Shown in pieces: positions 12,004 through 22,975 of a DNA stretch of 64,000 bases. Numbering within the stretch: position 1 is the first letter of the stretch; the number at the start of each line of letters is the position of its first letter. Below the pieces are notes generated by a model. The model saw nothing but the letters and a program-made list of their open reading frames with translations, was not told where the DNA came from and made no database searches. Both the position numbers and the translations under genes were made by a program. Source of the stretch: Nothopassalora personata (lineage: Eukaryota; Ascomycota; Dothideomycetes; Mycosphaerellales; Mycosphaerellaceae); the NCBI GenBank assembly GCA_033816765.1, contig CM066287.1, positions 4,402,001 through 4,466,000 of the forward strand, read 5' to 3'.

Positions 12004-13642
12004 CTAACTAGCTGCCAGCACACTCATCCCGCCATCCTCCCCAAGCCTCTTCCTAGACTTCATCTTCATAGCCACAGCACCCAACTTCTTCGCCTTACCA
12101 TGCTCGCGGCAGACGAAAGAAGACGGCGAGAACACAAGAGACTCCCCAACATTCAGGTTCACGATCCTCTCGAACATGGCATGCGGTTCCTCCGACGGAG
12201 TCACCAACTTTGAAGCTCCGCTGAGATGATCCTTGATGGACAAGAACCACGCCGGACTAGTGAAGCGGTGGACGATGCTGATGGAGCAAAGGTCTAGCAG
12301 GCGCTCCGAGATGGTAGGCTCCTGGGTCGCGATGATGACTCTGGCCGCATTGTGGCGCTGTTCGCGGATGGTGGTGAGGAGACGCTCGGTGAAGGTGTCT
12401 GCGGCGCTGGATCTGTTCATGTACTTGTGCGCTTCGTCGAGCGCGATGACCAGACCGGATGGGGGACGCTGTTCTTTGATGAGGCCGAGGCATACGTCGA
12501 AGAGGGTGCAGACCGTGGAGGAGTCGATGAATGTATCGCTCAGATCGAGGATGGTTAGCGTGCCGGGGCTGAGATCGAACAAAGTTTTCTTTGCGTCGTT
12601 ATTCCTCTTTCCAGGGTGTATGCCAATGTCCTGAGGCGCCATGAAGCTCTCGAGAAGACCGAGGCGTAGGCTCATCGGGTTGGTTTGATCCTTGGTGAGC
12701 TTCTCTTCCGACAGCTTGGCTTTAAAGTTGGCGTAGCTGAAGGTGTTACTGATGGCCATCTCTCGCAGAATGTTCTCAGACTTCCATGTACAGGGGCATC
12801 GGGCCTTCCTTCTCTGCAATCGCCATGAGCTTGTGCATACGCTCGATGCTGAGGTCAGAAGAGCGAAGCAATAGCGGCTTCACCGTCAGATTGCCACTCC
12901 TGTCAATGGCTTTGTATGCTTTGGTTAAGGCGGGTGCATTGCTCTGAGTGACGAATACGTTCACTTTGATGCCGCGTGAGCAAAGGTAAGCTGCTTCAGC
13001 TACGGAGTTGGTGGAGTCAACGTCATAATGGAAGACAACGCCTGCGACTGGCTTGGTAACGTGGCCCAGTTCGGTGGTCGAAAGGAGGACGTTTTCAAGC
13101 ATCGAAGCGAGCGTGTAGCTTTTGCCTGAGCCTTGCGACCCGCAGATGAAGGCTGAACTGGGTGCATTCACGTTCAGGAGGATAGGCTCGTTCTGGCCAA
13201 TGGCCTTATCTTCTCCGAGGTGGTGCCCAAGGAGTGCATACTGTGGTAGGACCGGAGGTTCATCATAAGTCGGCTCGCTCGCTTTGCCGCCTTGGTCTGG
13301 GCACTCCGCTGTGTCTTTGATCTCGACAGTGGACGACTCATGAGGCGCATCTGAATAGTCGTCTGGGCTTAGAGCACTGTTACTGCGGCGCCGGATGGGA
13401 GCATCACGTCCGAGGTCGCCATCCATAGTATGCTTGACGGCCAGGGAGAAAAGTGGTGAGGTTCTGATTTCTTCCTGCTTGCCATGCCGCCCTGTGCCTG
13501 CAGTGGAGAGGTATCGTTGATAGCAAGCCTTCTCGTCTTCGTATGTTCGCGGCATGACTCTTGTACCGTTGACTGGGAAATCTGCTTCTACGTTGGATCG
13601 GTAAAGACCTGTGTAGGGATTCTGGGAAAGAGATCGCAGCAC
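12004..13642 (-). pseudogene. HerA/FtsK-like P-loop ATPase with an apparent frame break
   Basis: Two overlapping minus-strand frames (13642-12776 and 12819-12004) together make one ATPase of about 540 aa. The first carries Walker A GSQGSGKSYT in an N-terminal domain. The second carries Walker B LVIALDEAHKYM and the sensor-like VIIATQEPTIS, an arrangement typical of HerA/VirB4-type translocase ATPases. Homology appears continuous across the junction near 12,780-12,800 (PLYMEV | SENILREMA), yet the frames differ. The only GT...AG candidate there is 43 nt and would delete conserved residues. This is therefore a one-base frameshift (pseudogene or assembly error) rather than an ordinary intron. 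Its ends look intact: Met at 13642 and a stop at 12004. DUG2 lies 218 bp upstream in the same direction. Confidence 0.7.
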
Positions 13643-13860
13643 TTTTCTGTCGGTTTTATCTGCACCCAGGTGGTTATTGCAGCCTCCCAGCTTGCTGCAT
13701 GTCTACCATAACAAAGCTGAAAGCTTGATCTAATCTTACATGACACATGTTCGTCTTTGCAGCGATGCACCTCCTTTGAGACATGCCTCACGCCGCACGC
13801 CTGTCTTGCTCAATTGCGAAGCAAAGACTACCAGAGACTTGAAGATTCCCGGAACCATAC

Positions 13861-16662
13861 TCACTTCGAAGGAAGCTCCCGGAAGACTTTCTTGAAGATG
13901 TCCTTGCTTTTGTAAAGGTTCACCAATCTCAACCTCTCATTGTCCAAATGAGCCGAGTCGCTGGCCTGGCCACAAGGTAAGTGCGCTGCAGGTGCATTGA
14001 ACTCCTTTTCCAAGAACCTAATGGCAGGAATAGATCCACCTTCACGAATGTACAGCGGCTTCCTACGCTGCTTGTGCTCCGATGTGGGCGGCGATGCAAT
14101 CTGCTCGAGTTTGTTGGTGACTTCGGTCAAAGGAGTGAGGCCATTTGCAGGCAACGGAGTCTCTACACTGCCATTCGCAAGGACCGTTGAGGTCGTCGGC
14201 GATGGCTTTGTAGCAGAGTAACCGAAGGTGTGTGGAGGTGGTGAGACTTTCAATGGTGCCACCGACGATTTGCGGCGGTGGTGTTGCTCGATGGGACCCC
14301 ATGCATCCATGATGGCTTCTTCCAGTGTCTTGAAGAGTTGATTCGTGTAGTCCCCGAGCCACGGTTCCGCTTGGTGATCAATGGTGATCGAGAGTCGATT
14401 GTTGGACTCGAGCTCCTTGAATTGGGCGTGGAGGTACTCGATGAAGGCTCGCGCCACAACATTTGCCTCCTGATTCGGTACAAGGCGCATGGAGAGGGTA
14501 GCCTTGGCCATTCGAGGAATTATGGTAGCATTCTCCGGGCCGGAAGTCTGAAAGCGATGTATGGTCAAAGATGCCTCTCGCCAACGTCTCATCAATGATG
14601 CTGCCAAAGCATCAGGGTCGCCAAGATCAGGGTTGCGCTGTACAAGGGCATTCGTGATGTCGGCGTAGAGCTCAGCCTCCTTCTCGACCACCTCTGGCAC
14701 TGGATCGTAGAAGCCGGGAATCTTGACTTCCCCTCCCTTTCCTGTCAATGTACTCAGGAGCAGGACCAAATCTTTCAACGATTCGTCTAGTTGCGCACTT
14801 CCGTCGACACCACTGTGCAGGTCGGGATGGTTGCTCTCGATCTGAACAGTGGCGTGTATCACACCTCGTAAACCATATGTGAGGCACGGAATACGGTCAT
14901 CGAGCCAATAGCTGTTGGCCAGCAAGATCCAGTCGACGTCTCCAATCTTCTCCTTACTCGTTTTTACTGCTTTCTCAAAGCCTCGCGAGCCGCACTCTTC
15001 TTCACCTTCGATCAGGAAGATGATGTCCGAGTTCAAAGCCTGTTCACTGGCGAGCTCTGCGCATGCGAATATGGCGGCCATGATTGGTCCTTTGTTGTCG
15101 GATGTGCCTCTGCCGTATAGATAGCCGTCGATGCCCTCCATTTGGAAAGGTTCAATGAGCCATTTGCCGCTCATGTTCGTAGCAGCGACGACATCATAAT
15201 GCCCATAGAAGAGGATCTTCTTGCGCTTTGCGGCAGTAGCTGGGTTCCCGCGGAACTTTGCCATGATGATGGGATTGGCTGGATCTTCTGCAGGGAGCAT
15301 TTCCGTGGTTGCTCCAAAGCTCTTAAAAACGGAGCGAAGGAAAGATGCACCGCGACGGCAGTCCGCCTTGTGCTTAGGATCCGAAGACACAGTCCGGAAG
15401 GACACGAAGCGTCCAAGCGACTCCACCAGCTGTTCGTTGCTGGTCTTACTGCCCATGTATGGCGCACTGATGCAGTCACTGACATCCCAGATGGCTAGAC
15501 TGTTGTCGTTTGATCCGGTCGCATAGATTGGACGATCTTTGTGCCAAGAAAATGCTGATGTGAGCACACGACCATCGTGTGCTTTGAGTCTGTTCTTCAA
15601 CTGATACTGTCGATCGAATTTCCTCACATAGCCTGTGACTGCAGCTGTGAAGAGGAAGCCACCACCAAAGCAGATTGTCAGCACGTCATCCCTATGCGCC
15701 TTGATGTTCCGCAAAAGCTGTCTTGTCTCGAGGTCCCACACATCTACCTCGCCACCGCTCCTGCCACAGTAGATGAAAGTGCCCTCCATGGCAAGTGACA
15801 GTATGGCGTGCCCTTCTTCACGACCGTCGTCTAGACCATATAGCTCCTCAATTGCTCCCGTATCTTGGTCCAACTTCCACAACTTGATAACGCCATCGCC
15901 TCCGCCAGTCACCAAAACTTCCTGTCCAAGGTGTTCTGGCACGCCCTCTTTCGCCAGTAGCATGCAGTAGACGTATCCATAGTGCGCGAAGTGTCTGTCG
16001 TTCTCTTTTGCGATCTCTATCTTCTCCCCTCCTGTCGCGTGACGTGGTGTAACCTCTGATCCTGGGGGCCGAGGGGTTGTCACACCGCCAGGCCCTTTGG
16101 AGTCGAAGAACCTGTTGGGCGCTGGCGGAAGCTCTTTACCGCCTGGCTGGGTAATCCTGCTCCATTGGATGGTCGTGTTCTGCGCGCCCAGGTAGACCGT
16201 TTGGAGAGCTGCCGAGTAGGCGATGCAAAACACATCACCCACGTCGAAGGATGACATCAAGCAGCATGTTCTCTTCAGCGTGCGCGAATTCCAGACGTTG
16301 ACGATGCGATCGCCCGCGCTGGAGAACAACAGCGACTGGTCTTGTGATAGGCACAGGCCCAGCACGCTGCCCTTGTGGCCTTCGATGACGGCTTTCCGCT
16401 CGTAGGTGCTCAGGCTGTAGACGAGGATCTCTCCCGCTTGGGTGCCGGCGAAGATGTGGTCGTCGGAGATTGCTATTGCGAGGATGGAGCTCGTATGTCG
16501 CAGTCGTTGGGCGAGCGTGGGCAACGCATTGGTCGCATCGCCGTGGTCTTGGCTAGGCTGTCTGCTCAAAGCACTGAGCCTCGGGCGGACATGATCCGTT
16601 TCTGATGATTCTGTATTGGGCGTTGGCGTCAGCGCTTGTCGGTGGATCGCAAGCGCCGACAT
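13861..16662 (-). CDS. DUG2: Glutathione degradosome subunit Dug2 (WD40 + M20 metallopeptidase), 933 aa
   Basis: A single-exon frame of 933 aa. Residues about 50-420 form WD40 repeats (for example HKGSVLGLCLSQDQSLLFSS and ITVWD-like IVNVWN/LAIWD blades). The rest is an M20-family peptidase domain with the metal-binding GHYDVV near residue 487, a GRGTSDNKG loop and the general-base/ligand pair in IEGEEECGSRG near residue 552; it closes with a serine-rich insert and FKKVFRELPSK. This WD40-M20 fusion is diagnostic of Dug2, which with the amidotransferase Dug3 cleaves glutathione in the gamma-glutamyl-cycle-independent pathway in the cytosol. The stop codon is embedded in a GTGAGT sequence, so a short further 3' exon cannot be fully excluded, but the end matches the usual family end. 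Confidence 0.93.
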   Translation of the reverse strand: MSALAIHRQALTPTPNTESSETDHVRPRLSALSRQPSQDHGDATNALPTLAQRLRHTSSILAIAISDDHIFAGTQAGEILVYSLSTYERKAVIEGHKGSVLGLCLSQDQSLLFSSAGDRIVNVWNSRTLKRTCCLMSSFDVGDVFCIAYSAALQTVYLGAQNTTIQWSRITQPGGKELPPAPNRFFDSKGPGGVTTPRPPGSEVTPRHATGGEKIEIAKENDRHFAHYGYVYCMLLAKEGVPEHLGQEVLVTGGGDGVIKLWKLDQDTGAIEELYGLDDGREEGHAILSLAMEGTFIYCGRSGGEVDVWDLETRQLLRNIKAHRDDVLTICFGGGFLFTAAVTGYVRKFDRQYQLKNRLKAHDGRVLTSAFSWHKDRPIYATGSNDNSLAIWDVSDCISAPYMGSKTSNEQLVESLGRFVSFRTVSSDPKHKADCRRGASFLRSVFKSFGATTEMLPAEDPANPIIMAKFRGNPATAAKRKKILFYGHYDVVAATNMSGKWLIEPFQMEGIDGYLYGRGTSDNKGPIMAAIFACAELASEQALNSDIIFLIEGEEECGSRGFEKAVKTSKEKIGDVDWILLANSYWLDDRIPCLTYGLRGVIHATVQIESNHPDLHSGVDGSAQLDESLKDLVLLLSTLTGKGGEVKIPGFYDPVPEVVEKEAELYADITNALVQRNPDLGDPDALAASLMRRWREASLTIHRFQTSGPENATIIPRMAKATLSMRLVPNQEANVVARAFIEYLHAQFKELESNNRLSITIDHQAEPWLGDYTNQLFKTLEEAIMDAWGPIEQHHRRKSSVAPLKVSPPPHTFGYSATKPSPTTSTVLANGSVETPLPANGLTPLTEVTNKLEQIASPPTSEHKQRRKPLYIREGGSIPAIRFLEKEFNAPAAHLPCGQASDSAHLDNERLRLVNLYKSKDIFKKVFRELPSK

Positions 16663-17241
16663 TGCTGAAGCACGTGGATATCATCGTTCCGCGAGGAGAG
16701 GAAAGGGAGTGCATGAAGTGTGCGCGTGGAAGGGACAGGCGAAACGACTCGCGCGTGTTACCAAGACAAGGAAGGGCAAGGCGGTGACGTGGCTTATGAA
16801 CAATGCGCACACTCACCATCTTCTGCTTTGCTTGATGGACAACTCGACGAGGCAAGAATTCGTTCCCACACTTCGCTGCAGTCGCTCCGGGCAGCCAACG
16901 GCATGATTAGTGACCATCTATCACCACATACCCCCTATCGACCGACGGGCAGCAAGCGGCACGTTATATCACGCTTGACTCGAGCACGCAACTGAGCACA
17001 GAGAGTCACTAATCCTGATGACGCGATTGGTACCCGACGCCATGACCTGGAGCGGTCAACCACATGTGCGAGGCTGACCAGCACTGACATGCTGCTTCCC
17101 GTCTCGTTTCCAAAGCTCCGCCACTTTCTGTTCGACACACCGCTCACGCCTGATGCGTTCCTGTGTCTGCCTGAAGCTGCTCTTTGGCTGGTTGTGTACA
17201 CGCGTGTCTCATCACATATTCATGCCCACTCCAATCGCTCT
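16663..17241. other. Promoter/5' region of DUG2 and 3' flank of the MsrB gene
   Basis: No supported gene. Short frames on both strands lack conserved motifs. The interval presumably holds the DUG2 promoter, but I see no clear TATA box. Confidence 0.4.
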
Positions 17242-18000
17242 TCACTCCTTCACGGGATCGTCCTGGTTGAAGTTCAAGCTCACGCTGTTGACGCAGTGTC
17301 GCTCATCCGTAGGCGTAGCATATCCCTCTCCCTTGAAGACGTGTCCCAAATGTCCTCCACAGTTGGAGCAAACAATCTCCGTCCTCTCCATACCAAATGT
17401 CCTGTCCGTATGCCTCGTCACCGCGCCTGGCACAGCATCAAAGAAAGCTGGCCATCCGCATCCACTCTTGAACTTATGGTTCGCCTTGTACAGAGGCGCC
17501 TCGCAGCCAGCGCATGTGTATACACCAGCGTCAGGCATATGCTTATCACTGAAAGGGTTCAAGGTCAGTAGATGTCTGGAGACATGAGAAGGTGCCCAGA
17601 ACTCTTCAATTGACTTACTACTTGCCAGTAAATGGCGCTTCAGTGCCCTTTTCGCGGAGAATTCGGAACTGCTCTATGGTGAGAAGACGTGTCAGTGATG
17701 TTTGTGCCGGAAGACGCGCATCTTGAACCGTGATGGCGGCACTAGGGTGGGCATTTTCATAGACATACCTTTGTTCAACTGCGCTTGCCACTCGCTATCG
17801 CTCTTCTTCACGGGGTAGGTCATGTTGCGTGATTCTGCGGTCGAGAACAGAGATCCGATGAGCGGGATTGGCATAGAAGCTCTCAGTGCGGTCGCTTGTC
17901 GTCCAAGACTGGTATTGAAAGGCCTAGAAGGGGTTCGCAAGGTCGTGTTACTGAAGATATACAGAGTCCTGACGAATGTCTGGATCGATGAAAACCGCAT
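17242..18000 (-). CDS. Peptide-methionine (R)-S-oxide reductase (MsrB), mitochondrial-type, 197 aa
   Basis: Three exons rebuild one frame: 17769-18000, 17619-17673 and 17242-17548. The donors are GTATGT and GTAAGT, the acceptors CCATAG and TTTCAG, and the summed length of 594 nt is a multiple of three. The spliced protein has the MsrB fold signatures: zinc-binding CAGC and CSNCGGHLGH pairs, the substrate loop GCGWPAFF, and the catalytic Cys in RHCVNS near the C-terminus. It reduces methionine-R-sulfoxide in proteins. The chosen Met (18000) opens a basic, Ser/Arg-rich presequence (MRFSSIQTFVRTLYIFSNTT) that suggests mitochondrial import. A downstream Met (MPIPLIGSLF) could give a cytosolic form, and an in-frame Met at 18084 is also possible. 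Confidence 0.92.
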
Positions 18001-18191
18001 GAAGAGGAGTTGGAAGGTATGCGACTGATTGTGTAGAGCAATGTCTCTCTCGACGACACTTCCATAGAACATTGCCGCCACCACTCAAAGAGCTACATAA
18101 AATACGTCATCGATACACGCGTAATTCGCAGTCCATCGGACATTCGCCATACCGCATCACGTCGAGCATTTTCCTCCGAGCAGGAGCACCG

Positions 18192-19329
18192 TTATGAGTC
18201 CAGAGTAATACGTGATGCTTCAGATGCAAAGCTTGCTTTCACGATGGTCTCGGTCAGCATGCTCTTCACATACACGATGCGGGCGTGATCCCTGACAAGA
18301 GCTGCCGCGTCTTTGTCTTCTTGATCGAGGCCGAAGAAGATGACCCGATCCTTTGGAGTGATATTGTGACCACTGGCAACGCTTCGTCAGTAACGCTTCA
18401 ATTAGTGTGGTTGCGTTTATACTCACGTTGTTGCAGATCCACTCTCCACAGACGTTGCGCCAACAGCTTTCGCGATCTGACTGATATCGTCCCAACCTCC
18501 TCCGTAACTCCGCTTCGCTGCACTGGTGAAAAACAGAATCTTTCCGTTGAACAAGCTTCGCCTGTCTGTGTCAATCACGTCTTTGTGGATGTAGGAGTCC
18601 GCTTCGAGCAGGCTACCTGCCTTCTTCGAAGCAGAAAGCCATTCCTCGGTCACCAACGGCTTGTTGGCGATGAGGCTTCTCAGTACCTTAAGGGTCGTCT
18701 TGAGCGGCGTGCTCGGCACCACGCAAACGTAGTCCATGCGACTGGTGGCCTCTTCGACTCTGTCGACACCAGAACGCTTCAGGAATTTAGTGAGCGGTCC
18801 TGCAGGGTTGTAGCCACTAAAGAGCGCCCTCTTTGGAGGTCCTCTCCAAATAGGTGTCGTAAGCTTGTCGCTCGAAGGGATCCTCCGTCTCGTTGTCGAA
18901 GGCGCTACTACCATCTCATTTTCAGGCTCTTTGAGCGCTGAGTCGTCGTCGGAGCGAGCCACTTTGGGTTAGTCGACCTTTCCTCTTCTTCGCCGGCTCG
19001 TCCTCGACTTCATAGATGTGATCGCCTCCGTCGACTGATGGTCCGATAAAGGTGTCAGGTTCGTAAGTCTCGAAGGTGGATATGGGGGCACCTGCTTCAA
19101 TGAATTTAAGCGAGGAGCATAAACAGTGAATGCAGCTCGGCGACTTACATATGCGGCCGATCACCACGGAACATTGGCTGGAATCTCTTGTCGGGCACAG
19201 CGTCAGAGTCCCTCTCGAGTACACCAGGTCGTTCGTCTCAGAAGCGGGTGTGGTAATGGGCAATTCGAGAATGTCCGACCGTGAGCCGAACGTACAGCGG
19301 AGCGTCACCTCCCAAGCACCTGCAGTCAT
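18192..19329 (-). CDS. BRCT-domain protein, probably DNA-damage related, 325 aa
   Basis: A four-exon model (19149-19329, 18978-19091, 18427-18928, 18192-18372) sums to 978 nt in frame. Introns 1 and 3 have GTAAGT/GTGAGT donors. The 49-nt second intron has a poor donor (GTCGACTAAC...AAAG) but contains a CTAAC branch-like motif and restores frame. The N-terminus (MTAGAWEVTLRCTFGSRSDI) could be a small beta-rich, possibly FHA-like, module. A linker with the basic patch PAKKRKE leads to a BRCT-type region: KRALFSGYNPAGPLTKFLKR, then LIANKPLVTEEWLSASKKAG, then a second segment (RSLFNGKILFFTS, RIVYVKSMLTETIV). Phosphopeptide binding in DNA repair is the usual role of such modules. I cannot place it in a named subfamily. 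Confidence 0.72.
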
Positions 19330-20476
19330 ATCTGCTCAATCGGGCGAGGGGCGACACGCGATGCATGGAATATGTTGAGGACAGAGACGGACGGAATTGG
19401 GGGAAAGATGCGCTTCGCGACACATGGCGCGTTGAGCCGCAGCAGGCAGCGTTGTGGCCAGAGGGAAGGCACGACATGCGCGATATCCTCGCCTTCACTT
19501 GTCGGCAATGCAATGCAGCCATATTCGACCTCAGAGCATTGCCAGCTCTAGCATGTCTCGACCGATACTGCCATCGAGTGCTGCTTGGTTATAGGCATGC
19601 TGTGAAGGTGAGTGACCCTTTGGTTGACTGTGGTCACCTACCTCTTGTTCGGTGCAGGTGAATGCAACCTCGCAGCCTTGCAGCCATCAATTGTCAGCAA
19701 ATTTTAGCAAGATGTTGCCACCGGATTGCGCGTCTGATCATGGCCGAGCATGGCGCTCGAGAGCGAAGTGAAGCAGCCGTTAGCGTATCAGATTGGACCC
19801 CTGTCCGAACGGCTGGCCCAAGCGCTTTGGTATTGTTCTTCCTTCACGCAGCTAAGACAAGCAGCCACGACATCGAACCTCGACTTCACCATATCGCCAA
19901 TCATAGCGATCTGTAGTCGTATTGCGGATGCTTCGTCGTGGTGTCGTTGAAACAGTGTAGCTTGCAACGTGAATCTTGCGCTGAGTCCAGTTGACCAGGA
20001 TACGCCCATTCGCGCTGTTTTGGGCAGGAGCGATGAAAGAAGCCACTGCCTCTTCGCATGCCCACTTTCACCCCCGTCTCCTACTTCTCAAGCGTCCATC
20101 ACCACATCCGCGCCAACAATACTTGGCACGTCTATTCTCCTCCGCGTGGCTTCGGCGACCGGCTTCACAATCACCCACGCCTTAGTATTGTTAAGCGTGC
20201 CTCCTGATCAATATCTCTTCAGGTGTCCAGCAGAGATTGTCTCTGCTCCCCTACAAGAAGCTCGTCTTTTCCACCATCGCCACGCTTCCCAACTCTTCTT
20301 CCTTCAAGCACCTTCGAACGACTTCTCCGAACCGAGACAGACTATATCAACTTCTCGACCGCGCACTCTTTATCCTTTTCTTTCAGCAGACCCTCCCGCA
20401 GTCGCAAACTGCAGCGACAACACCACGACAACACCACAGCAGCAATCAATCGCAACCACTGCGAACGCTGCCCACG
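19330..20476. other. Intergenic region and 5' leader of the pheromone receptor gene
   Basis: No supported gene. The last 400 bp or so are pyrimidine-rich (runs of CTTCTC, CCACC, ACAACACC), as is common in fungal promoters and leaders. The STE2 frame stays open upstream to 20237, but the receptor-like start is at 20477. Confidence 0.45.
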
Positions 20477-21838
20477 ATGGACACCACTCCAAACAACGGC
20501 TCCTTCGATCCCTACGACCAAGTCATCACCCTCATCAATCCTGATGGCGTGGCAGGCACGAACGTCAGCATCTCCACCATTTTCGCCCTGCAAGAAGTTG
20601 TTCTTGAGGTGGCCGCTGTTTACGGCGTCCATCTCGGAATCACAACCGTGCTGATCCTTCTGCTGGCACTCCTCACCAAAGCGGACAAGCGGCGCAGCAT
20701 CGTCTTCGCCCTCAACATGGCTGCACTGGTGGCCTTCTGGATTCGTGCTATCCTCATGCTCGTCACCGCTGGTGGCCCGCTCATGAACTACTACATCTGG
20801 TGCCTCGGACTCTATGACCAAGTCGGCAATGCTTTCGACATCTCCATCGCAGCCGAGATCATGTCTTTGCTGAGTCTTGCAGCGGTAGAGCTATCCCTTC
20901 TCTTCCAGGTCCGCATCGTTTGCTGCACCCTACAGCAACGTTACCGCTTCTTCCTTACTATCGGCTCCGTCGCGATCGTCACCATCGTCATGGCGGCACG
21001 ATTCGCCTTGGCAGTGTTGAACATCATGTGGACCATGACTCCGGAGGGAACCACGGACGATAGAATTGCCTCGCTCAATAAAATCCAGTCCGGCAGCACG
21101 ATTTGCGTCCTCTGCAGCATCCTGATTTTCAGCGTAGCCTTCTGCGCCAAGCTCGGCTACGCCATCTACCAGCGCCGCAAGATGGGCATGAAGCAATTCG
21201 GTCCGATGCAGATAATATTTGTGAGTTAGCACAGGAACAGTAGCCAAAGTGCAACATCTGAGACACGCTCAGAGCGCATGGCTTCTGCCCTTCTTTGTGA
21301 GACATTTTCGCTGACCTACCTTACCTTTAGGTGATGGGATGCCAGACCTTGCTCATGCCAGGTACGTTCGCTTCCCGCTTCATTGATCTCACCAAAGTTG
21401 TGCGCTAACACCCCTTCACCAGCTCTCTTCGGCATCATCTCCTTTTTCTACCTTCGCCGCTCTCAGATTTACTCTGTCATGCCGCTCTTGGTGGCCGTCT
21501 TCCTTCCACTGTCAGCGATCTGGGCTTCAACAAACACAACCAAGAACATCAACATCGCCGCGCCGTATCAGTGGCGCAAGCAGAACCTCCGCAAATCGAT
21601 GACTGCTGGCAGCGGCAACAACTACACGAACGAGAAGGGACACTTGACCTCAAATAGCACCACAGATGGCACTCTCGTCGATGAGCGTGCCGAAAGCTTC
21701 TCCGGCGCCAGCCCGAGCTCTAAGAAGGCCGGCATGGGCCACCAGGCCGCCACAAGCCGAGACAGCATCGACCTCGAGCTGCAGAAAGGTAACCACGGGA
21801 TCCATGTCGACCGTACTTATAGTGTCAGATCGGACTAG
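20477..21838 (+). CDS. STE2: STE2-type (class D) pheromone receptor GPCR, 396 aa
   Basis: Three exons: 20477-21220, 21331-21361 and 21423-21838, with donors GTGAGT/GTACGT, acceptors TTTAG/ACCAG and 1,191 coding nt in total. The protein has an N-terminal extracellular segment with N-glycosylation sequons, seven hydrophobic segments (for example GITTVLILLLALL, ICVLCSILIFSVAF) and the hallmark TM6-TM7 region of fungal alpha-factor receptors: MGCQTLLMPALF followed by LPLSAIWA. A hydrophilic Ser-rich cytoplasmic tail follows. It detects the alpha-type peptide pheromone and signals through a heterotrimeric G protein to the mating MAPK pathway at the plasma membrane. ATG 20477 was preferred over in-frame upstream Met codons because the upstream residues are low-complexity and not receptor-like. 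Confidence 0.93.
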
Positions 21839-22316
21839 ATGTGGATTCGTGGCTGACCGGTTACCTGACCCGGTGAGACGGAAGCTGATTGTGAAGAGAA
21901 GAATATCTCGACATGGTACAGCAATGCCACTTGCTTTCAATACTGATGGATACATTCGGCGGGCGAGATTTATTTCAGTCGCTCGGGTTGCAAAAGTTCG
22001 GGTGAGACGCATGAGCAATGATTCTCCAGTGATTCTGAGCTTAATGGGTCGCCTGCTAATATTGCTGATGGGGAGCCAAATGGAGAGGCTTAGCAGCACA
22101 GCTTCGTAAAAAGCGGTATTGCTGGTTTCTGTGGTGCTCCTTCCTCTGATCCAGGTTCTCGACCGCATCCTCTAAAAGTCCTTCCATTGGCATTTTAATT
22201 CATGCTGCTCGTGCTCGCGTGCTCCGGATCAAGAAGTCTTGATGACCGATGGGCAGATCGTCGTCGACACTCGTCTTCATCTTGAACGTATATATACTGT
22301 TTGGCTCCAGCCGGTC

Positions 22317-22795
22317 TTAGCCAGGTCCGATTCGTGGCATATCGTTATGCTCGGAAAGTGTCGAAAGGTACTTGTTAAGCTGTTCCACGCGCTCTTTGTG
22401 GGTCTTAACTCCTTCCTTTTGTAGTCGTTCATCGAGCTTTATACACTGTCAGAGAGATTGCGAAAGATACTGACATTCATGTCTCTTGAAGGCAAGGTGT
22501 AACATACCCTCTTCTTTCGCCTTTCCTCGAATCTGCGTTGCGCCTCGGTCTTTCCATAATCTTTCACGTCCGCATCCGCCGCTTTGCCATTCTCCTGTCC
22601 CTCTTCCTCGTCTGCTAGTGCCTTTTGCAGTGCGGTCTGCGCATTGTTGGTCTCGCTTGTCTTCTCTAGCTTGGAGCCGCCGTCTTCTTCACTCTCTTTC
22701 TTCGACTTCTTCTTCTTCTTCTTCTTATCGACACCACCGGCACCTTTCAGCTTCAAGCCTCCACCGACTGCGTTTCTGTAGTCGGATGAAGGCAT
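22317..22795 (-). CDS. FAM32A-like nuclear protein, 135 aa
   Basis: Two exons, 22508-22795 and 22317-22436, separated by a 71-nt intron (donor GTATGT, acceptor ATAAAG). The protein begins MPSSDYRNAVGGGLKLKG, has a poly-lysine tract and an acidic/alanine-rich middle, and ends with the family's conserved block (KTHKERVEQLNKYLSTLSEH, then NDMPRIGPG), which is a near-diagnostic FAM32A/DUF1754 C-terminus. FAM32A is a small basic nuclear protein; its human homologue is found in the active spliceosome. The upstream in-frame Met at 22846 is less likely. The gene is convergent with STE2 and shares a 180-bp divergent promoter with SRS2. Confidence 0.9.
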
Positions 22796-22975
22796 GTTTC
22801 GGAGCTTGACGCGCTGGTCGCAAACGTATTGAGGAGAGTGGTGCAAGTCAACAAGTAACCTTCAAGGATGAAGGTTGGCAGGCCAGAGTCAAGATCACGA
22901 GACCGCGCGCTTTTTCTCCATTAGCGCGTCTTCTATCTCAACGCAACGTGCACAATACGACGACAACCCAATGCC
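22796..22975. promoter_or_regulatory. Divergent promoter shared by FAM32A and SRS2
   Basis: The two ATG codons are only 180 bp apart in opposite orientation, so both promoters must lie in or overlap this interval. No clear TATA box is visible. Confidence 0.55.

Noticed and set aside
12233..12634. 133-codon plus-strand frame
   Set aside because: Shadow of the HerA-like ATPase on the other strand.
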